From Parabacteroides gordonii MS-1 = DSM 23371 (GTDB lineage Bacteria; Bacteroidota; Bacteroidia; Bacteroidales; Tannerellaceae): a stretch of 64,000 bases of DNA. The stretch covers positions 2,397,018 through 2,461,017 of the forward strand of contig NZ_KQ033919.1 in NCBI RefSeq assembly GCF_000969825.1. The letters run 5' to 3'. Below are positions 54,968 to 62,833 of this stretch, piece by piece. The position numbers were made by a program, and so were the translations under genes. Positions within the stretch are counted from its first letter, which is position 1; each line of letters begins with the position of its first letter. The notes under the pieces were generated by a model, which ran no database searches, was not told the DNA's origin, and worked only from the letters and a program-made list of their open reading frames with translations.

Positions 54968-55414
54968 TTACCCTTTCTCCTTCAATAATTGTTCTAGCAA
55001 AGCGGACTTTTCTTTTTCAACGGCCAGCATGCGTTCAAAAAGGTCGGTGGCTTGTTTGTTCAACTCCATTATCTTCTCTAAAGGATGAATGGTATTTTGA
55101 TTGTATTGATCATTTGAAATTATTCCTGTATTATAGCTTCCACTTTCAAAATTATTATTTTCAATAATAACTGACAGCGGATTTTCATCCAGTTCTTCAA
55201 TGATCTTGGGGGAAATATTTAAGATGTTCGCGATTTGGATCAAGGTATCTTTTTCGATCACCCGTTGGCTTTCGATACGTGAAACCGCTTGCTGAGTAGT
55301 GCCGAGATCTTTCGCTAATGAGCTCTGTTTGATCCCCATTATATTACGTAATTTGCGGACGTTCGAACCCTGGTGAACGTTCTTTTGGATTTTCTCTTCT
55401 GTTTCTTTTTCCAT
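54968..55414 (-). CDS. XRE-family helix-turn-helix regulator
   Basis: The 148-residue protein has an XRE/Cro-type DNA-binding domain at about residues 17-72 (VRKLRNIMGIKQSSLAKDLG then TTQQAVSRIESQRVIEKDTL) and a C-terminal helical, coiled-coil-like tail (LFERMLAVEKEKSALLEQLL) probably used for dimerisation. It lies between loci 4 and 5 on the opposite strand with its own TATATTTG -7 box. No ligand domain is present. It could regulate itself or a neighbour; the targets are not visible. Confidence 0.85.
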   Translation of the reverse strand: MEKETEEKIQKNVHQGSNVRKLRNIMGIKQSSLAKDLGTTQQAVSRIESQRVIEKDTLIQIANILNISPKIIEELDENPLSVIIENNNFESGSYNTGIISNDQYNQNTIHPLEKIMELNKQATDLFERMLAVEKEKSALLEQLLKEKG

Positions 55415-55436
55415 ATCGAACTTATTTTATTTGAGA

Positions 55437-55444
55437 CAAATATA
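55437..55444 (-). promoter_or_regulatory. -7 box of the XRE regulator
   Basis: TATATTTG on the minus strand lies 22 bases before the ATG of the regulator. The -33 element is not clear. Confidence 0.55.
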
Positions 55445-55762
55445 AGGACAAAACGATAAACTCTTTGCTTGTCATATGGGAAATAACAATCTATCTTGCT
55501 TTTTTCTTTTCCTGCATGCGATGTAAAAAACCTAGCTGTTTTGTGTATTTTACCTAAGCATGAATATTGGGGCATGAAGATATACTACTTTTCTTTGTAA
55601 AGGTATCGTGAAAGTGAATTGATAAAAAAGGAATAATGGATATTGCCGGGCATTGCGAACTTTTACGATTTGTGGCAGCTTCCGGTAAGAGGTGATTGGC
55701 GGATCAGAGGATAGTCCATCAAATAAGTAGTTTTATACTATTTTTTATAACAAAAATAAGTC

Positions 55763-55770
55763 TACATTTG
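55763..55770 (+). promoter_or_regulatory. -7 box upstream of locus 5 sigma gene
   Basis: TACATTTG fits TAnnTTTG and faces locus 5, giving a leader of about 115 bases. No TTTG at the -33 position; only T-rich sequence. Confidence 0.5.
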
Positions 55771-55892
55771 CATTGGATTATAGCGTGCAATTATATAGAA
55801 AAAGATTTTAATTAGCTCATACAGCCATATCATTAAGAAATAGTCGTGATAATTACAGAATAATATTTGTTGAATATTTAACTTAATATATA

Positions 55893-56435
55893 TTGAATAT
55901 CTCTATTACAGATGATAAACTAATTGCTGCAATCGCAAATGATGATTACATCAGTTACAATAAGCTGTTTGTCCGTTACTACAGCCGTCTGTGTTGTTAT
56001 GCCTATCGTCTGTTAGGAGAGAAAGAGGATGCTGAGGATGTTGTGCAGGAACTATTCCTTACCCTTTGGAACAACCGGAAGAGGATATTGGTTGGAGAGA
56101 ATGTTTCCGGCTACCTGTATAAGATGGCGAGAAATCTGGCATTGAATCATATCCGTACGCGAACAAATTACAAAACAGTTTTAGATAACCGGGAAGAACA
56201 ACTTCCTTATTACGAAGAAAATCCGCTTGAGACTGAAGAATTTCGCATGGCCCTTTACGATTGTATCAACCTGCTGCCTGACAGGTGTAAAGAGGTGTTA
56301 CTCCTTCACCGCGTAAAAGGGCTGAAGCAAAAAGAGATTGCAGACCAGTTATCCATTTCAGTCAAAACAATTAAAAATCAGATATGGGTATCTCTCCAGA
56401 GATTGAAAAAGTGCCTTGAAGTAAAAGGTATATAA
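55893..56435 (+). CDS. ECF sigma factor, locus 5
   Basis: The 180-residue protein has region 2 (EDAEDVVQELFLTLWNNRKR) and a region 4 helix-turn-helix (LKQKEIADQLSISVKTIKNQI). The frame is closed by TAA seven bases before the TTG at 55893, and no ATG occurs before codon 76 within the domain, so a TTG or other non-ATG start is required, as for the locus 3 sigma. It should activate the FecR-SusCD-GH31 genes. Confidence 0.9.
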   Translation: MNISITDDKLIAAIANDDYISYNKLFVRYYSRLCCYAYRLLGEKEDAEDVVQELFLTLWNNRKRILVGENVSGYLYKMARNLALNHIRTRTNYKTVLDNREEQLPYYEENPLETEEFRMALYDCINLLPDRCKEVLLLHRVKGLKQKEIADQLSISVKTIKNQIWVSLQRLKKCLEVKGI

Positions 56436-56499
56436 AATTTTTTAGGTCCGTATAGGACCTTTTTTGTTTTACTGTGTCTTAATTATAAAAGGAAGATTC

Positions 56500-57480
56500 A
56501 TGGAAGAAAAAGAACATATAAGTGATCATATAATAGATTACCTGCTCAGCGGTGAAAAAGAGGTCACCGACCCGATCCTACAGGAATGGTTGGATCGAAA
56601 TGGGGAGAACTGTCAGGAACTGGAGCGGTATCGCAGGATCTGGAAGGAATCCGGACATTATATGGATCCCGGTGTTTTTAATGTGGATCGTGCCTGGGAG
56701 AAAGTAGATACGTCTAACAGACAGAAGGCTCTTCTCCGGAAACGTATGAATAATATTTATTATACATTGTCAGGTATCGCAGCCTCTGTCTTATTGATGG
56801 TTGTTCTTTCTGTTACCGGAGTATTTGATAGGGAGCAGGATATCTCTGTCAGCTTGACCGCCGATTACGGGAACCGTTCGGAAATAGCGTTGCCTGACGG
56901 GTCGGTCGTAAAGTTGAATTCAGGGTCGGATATTACCTATGTGTATAACTCGAAGAAGAAAATTCGGGAAGTTCGTTTCCAGGGGGAAGGATATTTTGAT
57001 GTATCGAAAAGTAAAATCCCTTTTATTGTGAAAATGACTGATGGAGTAGAGGTGAAAGTATTAGGTACATCTTTTAACCTGAAAGCGTATGCAGATGCCC
57101 CGACTATACAAGCTTCGTTGGTGGAGGGGCATATTGAACTGGGACATAATAATGACAAACTGAAGATGAAAGCAGGTGATATGGCAGAGTTCGATAAGCG
57201 GACTAGTACATTGAAACAGCTTAGTGGTGATTTGTCCCATTCTTATGGATGGCTGAATAATAAGCTTTACATGGATGATATGTCATTGGGGGATGTCTGT
57301 AAATATTTAGAAAGATGGTATAATGTCGATATTCATATTCAGGGAGATTTAGGTAAAAATATACATTACAATGGTGTAATACAGGAAGAAACAATTGCAG
57401 ATGTATTGGAGGCCTTATCCCATTTAAGTAACATAGCCTATCACGTGAAAGGAAAAAATATAAGTATAACCCCTAAATAA
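56500..57480 (+). CDS. FecR-type anti-sigma factor, locus 5
   Basis: The 326-residue protein starts at ATG 56500 behind an AAAAGGAAG ribosome-binding tract; a TTG 12 codons upstream is rejected. It has a membrane segment at about residues 86-107 (TLSGIAASVLLMVVLSVTGV), a FecR domain (DYGNRSEIALPDGSVVKLNS) and a DUF4974-type C-terminus (MDDMSLGDVCKYLERWYNVD). It pairs with the sigma gene 64 bases upstream. Confidence 0.94.
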   Translation: MEEKEHISDHIIDYLLSGEKEVTDPILQEWLDRNGENCQELERYRRIWKESGHYMDPGVFNVDRAWEKVDTSNRQKALLRKRMNNIYYTLSGIAASVLLMVVLSVTGVFDREQDISVSLTADYGNRSEIALPDGSVVKLNSGSDITYVYNSKKKIREVRFQGEGYFDVSKSKIPFIVKMTDGVEVKVLGTSFNLKAYADAPTIQASLVEGHIELGHNNDKLKMKAGDMAEFDKRTSTLKQLSGDLSHSYGWLNNKLYMDDMSLGDVCKYLERWYNVDIHIQGDLGKNIHYNGVIQEETIADVLEALSHLSNIAYHVKGKNISITPK

Positions 57481-57488
57481 GTTTGCCT

Positions 57489-57551
57489 ATGAAGTAACAA
57501 CCATGAAGCACGAAAAACGGGAAATGCAGCAACACTTCCCGTTCTATTTTT
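57489..57551 (+). promoter_or_regulatory. FecR-SusC leader, locus 5: mini-ORF plus hairpin
   Basis: Eight bases after the FecR stop, GCCTATG opens a two-codon ORF (MK, stop 57495-57497). Hairpin arms AACGGGAA (57516-57523) and TTCCCGTT (57536-57543) enclose ATG-CAGCAA-CAC, and a T-rich tail (CTATTTTTTG) follows. Among the four leaders this is the only one that could act as an intrinsic terminator. Confidence 0.7.
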
Positions 57552-57611
57552 TGATCATTAATACACAGTGTGTCCAGCACTATTGTTAACTAACAATCAA
57601 ATTACAAATAT

Positions 57612-60600
57612 ATGAAATTTTTTAATTTGTCAAGGTCGGAATCGTATCCGGCCCTTAAAAAGGTATACGCTATTATGAGATTGACAACATTAGCTTTAAT
57701 TGCTTTCTCGCTCAATATCTCGGCTACCGTTTATTCCCAAAAGACGAAATTATCGTTGAACGTAAACAATCAGTCCATCAAGGAAATCCTTTTCCTGATA
57801 GAGAATCAGTCCGAGTTCCGGTTTATTTATGAGAGTGGAAAAATCAACCTAGATAAGAAAGTCTCTGTCCGCGAGAAAGACCAGAGTGTCGAAACGATCC
57901 TGAACCGTCTGTTTGCAAAGGAAGGGATCAAGTATGAGATCACAGAGAATAATCTTATTCTGATCAACCCGGCGGAAAAGAGTGGTGGTCCGGGAATGCC
58001 GGTTGTGGCACAGGGGAAAAAAGGAAATATTACAGGTGTGGTTACAGATACTAGCGGTGAGCCGATTATCGGTGCCAACGTGGTAGAGAAAGGAACAACG
58101 AATGGAACAATTACAGATATCGATGGGAAATATACTCTGGATAATGTTTCCGGAAAAACTCTTCTGATTTCCTACATCGGCTATATCAGTCAGGAAGTGC
58201 CTGTACGCGAAGGAGCTTCTGTTAATGTGAAACTACTGGAAGATACCCAAAATCTGGAAGAAGTGGTCGTTGTTGGATATGGTATCCAGAAAAAAGTGAA
58301 TCTGACCGGGTCGATATCTTCTGTCAGCGCGGAGGATATTCAAGATTCTCCCGCAGGTAGTTTATCCAGTGCACTTGTCGGTAAGATGGCGGGGGTATTG
58401 TTGACACAGTCCGGAGGTAAACCCGGTGCCGGTGCCGATATGACGGTACGTTCTAAAGGAACCTGGAATGATTCGGCTCCTTTATATGTAATTGATGGGA
58501 TTGTCAGAGACAAATTTGCTTTTGACGGCTTGGATGCAAGTGAAGTGGAAAATCTGTCTGTCTTGAAAGACGGAGCGTCTGCTGCTATTTACGGAGCACG
58601 TGCTGCAAACGGTGTTGTGTTGGTTACTACCAAGAAAGGTAAAATAGGAAAGCCAACCATCGCTTATACCGGTTCTATCGGTTTATCGGATGCAACTATG
58701 ATTCCGGAAACACAGAATGCTTACAACCAGGCAGTTTTTATAAATGATAACAGGATTGTGGAAAATGTCGATCCTACGGATTTGAGTTATTATACGGATG
58801 ACGAGTTGGAGTACTTCAAAAATAACAATTATAACTGGTTGGATGAAGCATGGAAGCAACCGTTGGTAACCAGGCATTCTTTGAATGTCAGTGGAGGTAA
58901 CGAACGTGTCCGTTATTTCATTGGCGGTAACTATTACTATGAAACAGGTTCTTTTGATAATCTGAGTTTCAAGAAATATAATCTGAGAAGTAATCTGGAA
59001 GCGAACATAACAAAAGACCTGATCGTTTCTCTGAATCTGAATATGGATACAAGAAACGATGATAAACCATATTGGAGATACGACAATGATTCTGATAAGA
59101 TGGATAACCTCTACAGGGGGTTGCTTTTCCGGACAGGACAGGTGCCTCCCTATATTAATGGGAAGCCTACCGGAAGTTTTGTGGAATGGCATCCGATTGA
59201 GCTGTTGGGAGGTAATACCGGTTATAACAGAAAGAAATATTCCAATTATGAGGCGAATATTTCATTACAATATAATGTCCCCTTTGTCAAAGGTTTGAGC
59301 CTTAAATTATTATTTAATAAATATGATAGGCACACTTTTATAAAACAATTCAACCGTCCTTATTCATTATATGAATATAAAATGACAGGCGGCCACAATC
59401 ATATTATAACAGATGTAATAGACCGTGTCAAAGTGAGATCTGACGGTGACTTCTTGGAAGAGAAGTATGATACCCGTGACAGTTATCAGTTAAATGGATA
59501 TATTACATATGCTAATAAATTCGGTAAACATGATGTAGGGGCATTATTTGTATATGAACAGTCGGAAGGAACGGTGGATTGGTTTAACGGCGTGAGAAAT
59601 TACTTTATCTCCTCTGCGGTGGACCAGTTGTTTGCCGGTAGTTCTGACTCAAAGAACTCGACAGTGGACGGAAAAGGTGAAGAAACAGGACGTATCTCTT
59701 ATATTGGTCGCCTGAATTATGGTTATGATGACAGGTATCTGGTGGAAGCCTCTTTCCGTTATGACGGTTCTGTCAATTTTGCTCCCAAAAACCGCTGGGG
59801 ATTTTTCCCGTCTGCTTCATTGGCATGGAGAGTATCGGAAGAGAAATTCTTCAAAGAGAATGTAAAGTTTATCAACTATCTGAAATTAAGAACATCTATC
59901 GGATTGTTGGGAAATGACGGCATCGTATTGAAAGATAAGAATGCGATTAGCGGATGGCAATGGATGCAGCGTTATAATCTGGTAAACGGAGCATATTTCG
60001 GTTCGTTGAGCAGTGGAGTTGCTGCAGATGTAATTCCTAATGTGGATATTACCTGGGAAAAGTCTTTGACATACAATTTCGGTCTTGATGCTACTTTCCT
60101 GAACAATAAGCTTTCGATGACAGTAGATGCATTCTACAGGCATACATATGATATTTTGGGAGATCGGGCTGCCAGTATTCCAGCTACTTTTGGCGCGAAG
60201 ATGCCTTCTGAAAACTATGGAGTGATCGATGCTAGAGGTTTTGAAGTAGAATTGGGCTATAATGACAGAATTGGAGATGACTTTAAGTATTATGTAAAAG
60301 GAAATCTGGGATATGCGGTGAATGAGGTGATCACAAAAGATGAGGCGGAGAATCTTCGTTCTTATAAGTCTGAGATCGGTTATAGCACAGATCGTAAAAT
60401 GGGATATATTGCAACGGATATTATCCGTACACAGGCGGACTTGGATGCGCTGCCGGAAGGATATACAATCTTTGGTCAGAAACCCGAATTAGGTATGCTG
60501 AACTATAAGGATTTGCGTGGAGCGAACAGTGATGAGCCCGACGGTGTGATCGATGATAATGATAAAGACTGGATTATAAACCATACGACACCTCCTCTGA

Positions 60601-61046
60601 ACTACGGTATTTCTTTAGGCGGTTCATGGAAAGGTATTTCTTTGGATATATTCTTACAGGGAGTAGCCGGACATGACGTGATGATCGCTATGAGAGGTGC
60701 TCAGGCACGTCCGCAGGAAACGAACTTCGATTTTTGGACTGACCACTGGACTCCGGAAAATGTAGGTGCTGCTTTTCCGCGTGCCTCTCGTAATGCAGCT
60801 GGTGAGGAATCGACATTCTGGATGCGTAACGGTTCTTTCCTGCGTTTGAAAAATGTGAATCTTTCTTATGCGTTGCCTAAATCGGTGTTGACTAAATTGG
60901 GGGTTGCCCAGCTGAAATTCTTTCTGACTGGAAATAACCTGTGTTTGCTTCAAAATAAGGTGAAATATTACGATCCGGAAAGTTCGACGATTTTCGATTA
61001 TCCTATGATGAAGAGTTACTCTTTTGGTGTGAACCTTAGTTTCTAA
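57612..61046 (+). CDS. SusC-family TonB-dependent receptor, locus 5
   Basis: The 1144-residue importer has a signal region (TTLALIAFSLNISATVYSQ), a STN domain (about residues 45-115), a carboxypeptidase-regulatory-like domain (about 140-212), the plug at EEVVVVGYGIQKKVNLTGS (residue 216) and a barrel ending SYSFGVNLSF. STN indicates signalling to the locus 5 FecR. The first 30 residues before the hydrophobic core are long and basic, as in the locus 3 receptor. Confidence 0.95.
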   Translation: MKFFNLSRSESYPALKKVYAIMRLTTLALIAFSLNISATVYSQKTKLSLNVNNQSIKEILFLIENQSEFRFIYESGKINLDKKVSVREKDQSVETILNRLFAKEGIKYEITENNLILINPAEKSGGPGMPVVAQGKKGNITGVVTDTSGEPIIGANVVEKGTTNGTITDIDGKYTLDNVSGKTLLISYIGYISQEVPVREGASVNVKLLEDTQNLEEVVVVGYGIQKKVNLTGSISSVSAEDIQDSPAGSLSSALVGKMAGVLLTQSGGKPGAGADMTVRSKGTWNDSAPLYVIDGIVRDKFAFDGLDASEVENLSVLKDGASAAIYGARAANGVVLVTTKKGKIGKPTIAYTGSIGLSDATMIPETQNAYNQAVFINDNRIVENVDPTDLSYYTDDELEYFKNNNYNWLDEAWKQPLVTRHSLNVSGGNERVRYFIGGNYYYETGSFDNLSFKKYNLRSNLEANITKDLIVSLNLNMDTRNDDKPYWRYDNDSDKMDNLYRGLLFRTGQVPPYINGKPTGSFVEWHPIELLGGNTGYNRKKYSNYEANISLQYNVPFVKGLSLKLLFNKYDRHTFIKQFNRPYSLYEYKMTGGHNHIITDVIDRVKVRSDGDFLEEKYDTRDSYQLNGYITYANKFGKHDVGALFVYEQSEGTVDWFNGVRNYFISSAVDQLFAGSSDSKNSTVDGKGEETGRISYIGRLNYGYDDRYLVEASFRYDGSVNFAPKNRWGFFPSASLAWRVSEEKFFKENVKFINYLKLRTSIGLLGNDGIVLKDKNAISGWQWMQRYNLVNGAYFGSLSSGVAADVIPNVDITWEKSLTYNFGLDATFLNNKLSMTVDAFYRHTYDILGDRAASIPATFGAKMPSENYGVIDARGFEVELGYNDRIGDDFKYYVKGNLGYAVNEVITKDEAENLRSYKSEIGYSTDRKMGYIATDIIRTQADLDALPEGYTIFGQKPELGMLNYKDLRGANSDEPDGVIDDNDKDWIINHTTPPLNYGISLGGSWKGISLDIFLQGVAGHDVMIAMRGAQARPQETNFDFWTDHWTPENVGAAFPRASRNAAGEESTFWMRNGSFLRLKNVNLSYALPKSVLTKLGVAQLKFFLTGNNLCLLQNKVKYYDPESSTIFDYPMMKSYSFGVNLSF

Positions 61047-61064
61047 TATTAAAATTAAAGCATT

Positions 61065-62777
61065 ATGACGATCAAATATTTATTATACGGCTCATTGTTA
61101 GCTATGAGTGTGAGTTGTTCGGATATCCTGAATAAAAAGGATTTATCTGCTGTGACAGACGACCAGGTTTGGGGAGATGCCAAATATGCAACAGCTTACC
61201 TGAACAGGTTGTATGAAAAGAATCTGCCCAAATGGGAAGGAGAGCAAGATAGGGATGGAGATGGTGCTAATTCTATTTTTTATTCATCTTATTCGGATGA
61301 ATCCGATGGCGGCGGCGGTGTGATGTACGGTCAGTTAACGACAGCTTCAAGCGATTATTGGTATTATGAAGATATTCGTAATATTAATATGTTATTTGAA
61401 AAACTGGAGAATAATGAGGCTATAGACACGGAGACCTGTACAAACCTGAAAGCTCAGGCTTCTATCCTTCGCGCCTGGCGTTATTTCTGTATGGTGCGTG
61501 TGTATGGCGGTGTCCCTATGTTGTTGTTACCACAGAAACTGACTGATGACTTACTGGTGTCACGTAATAAAACGTCTGAGTGTATCGATATTATCATCAA
61601 GGACCTGGATTATGCTTATGAAAATCTTCCCTGGAGTTGGACTGGTGATGATTTGGGACGGGCAACCAAAGCTGCAGCATTGGCTTTGAAAGGACGTGTT
61701 TTATTGTATTATGCCAGCCCTCAGTTCAATCCTGATAACCTGACGGATCGTTGGGAGGTAGCATATAAGGTCAATAAACAGGCAAAAGAAGAACTGGAAG
61801 CGAATGGCTACGGATTATATGCCGATTATGAAAAGATATGGTATGATGAAATGAACAGAGAAGTTATCTGGGGACGCAGATACCAGGAACCGGGGGCTAC
61901 GAACAAATGGAATGCAGCGACCCGTCCTTTGTCTGAGGCACAAAATTATACAGGAGCGAATCATCCGACTTTGGAGATGGTAGAGTCATATCCAATGATA
62001 ACAGGTGTTCCTATCACTGAATCTACCGATTATGATCCTGTTTTATATTGGAAGAACAGAGATCCGCGTTTCAATATGACTATCGCTTACAATAGCTGTA
62101 CTTGGGAATTGAGTGGTAAAGCAGGCAGAAAACAATGGACGTATGTGGGGGCTGAATTGAATAATCCCACAGCAACAGGTTTTTATTGTAGAAAGGCTGT
62201 TGAGACAAGCTATACCTCTTATTATACAGAAAGAAGTAGTACAGACTGGATCGAGATTCGGCATGCTGAGGTGTTGCTGAACTATGCAGAATGTGCAGCT
62301 ATGCTGGGTAAGACGGATGAGGCCTATGATGTATTGAAAGCGATCAGGGCAAGAGCCGGTATACTTGCAGGTGATAATGGCATGTATGGATTAAAGCCGG
62401 AGTTATCGTCAGGGCAAATGATTGATGCAATCATGCTGGAGAGGAAGTTAGAACTATCTTTTGAGGGTAAACGTTATTGGGATTTGCGCCGCCGTCGGTT
62501 GTTTGAGGCTGAGTTGAATGGGAAAGTACGTCATGGTGTCCTGCCAAAACTAAATATACCGGAAGAAGAATTTAATAAGATAAAGGATACGGCTGATTTT
62601 GAGAATAATTATGCTACTTACTTCAGAGACTCGCTGGTTATCCTGGATAAGAACTTTACGATTGATTTTAAAGACAATTATTATTTCTATGCGATACCTA
62701 ACAAGTATCTGGAAACGAACTCCAAAATGGAGCAGACGCAAGGCTGGAGCGGTGGAACGTTCAATCCGTTAGATTAA
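61065..62777 (+). CDS. SusD-family surface lipoprotein, locus 5
   Basis: The 570-residue lipoprotein has lipobox AMSVSC, the N-terminal SusD pattern (DDQVWGDAKYATAYLNRLYE), the helix LKAQASILRAWRYFCMVRVYGG and the RagB motif ERKLELSFEGKRYWDLRRRR. It lies 18 bases after SusC. A terminator-like hairpin separates it from the GH31 gene. Confidence 0.94.
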   Translation: MTIKYLLYGSLLAMSVSCSDILNKKDLSAVTDDQVWGDAKYATAYLNRLYEKNLPKWEGEQDRDGDGANSIFYSSYSDESDGGGGVMYGQLTTASSDYWYYEDIRNINMLFEKLENNEAIDTETCTNLKAQASILRAWRYFCMVRVYGGVPMLLLPQKLTDDLLVSRNKTSECIDIIIKDLDYAYENLPWSWTGDDLGRATKAAALALKGRVLLYYASPQFNPDNLTDRWEVAYKVNKQAKEELEANGYGLYADYEKIWYDEMNREVIWGRRYQEPGATNKWNAATRPLSEAQNYTGANHPTLEMVESYPMITGVPITESTDYDPVLYWKNRDPRFNMTIAYNSCTWELSGKAGRKQWTYVGAELNNPTATGFYCRKAVETSYTSYYTERSSTDWIEIRHAEVLLNYAECAAMLGKTDEAYDVLKAIRARAGILAGDNGMYGLKPELSSGQMIDAIMLERKLELSFEGKRYWDLRRRRLFEAELNGKVRHGVLPKLNIPEEEFNKIKDTADFENNYATYFRDSLVILDKNFTIDFKDNYYFYAIPNKYLETNSKMEQTQGWSGGTFNPLD

Positions 62778-62789
62778 TTTTATAATTAC

Positions 62790-62822
62790 AGAAGGCAGAA
62801 CCCTGTGATTCTGCCTTCTTTT
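62790..62822 (+). terminator. Attenuator/terminator between SusD and GH31, locus 5
   Basis: AGAAGGCAGAA (62790-62800) and TTCTGCCTTCT (62809-62819) form a perfect 11-bp stem with an 8-base loop and a TTTT tail. It lies 12 bases upstream of the GH31 start codon, so it probably sets a lower level of enzyme than of SusCD. Confidence 0.82.
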
Positions 62823-62833
62823 AAATGAGATAT

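Larger units (their letters stand above)
55415..55892. other. 478-base gene-free region between the XRE regulator and locus 5
   Basis: It holds divergent promoter elements for the regulator (55444-55437, minus) and the locus 5 sigma gene (55763-55770, plus). Between them I see no coding sequence, repeat or strong hairpin; the part from 55740 to 55892 is very AT-rich. Confidence 0.7.
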
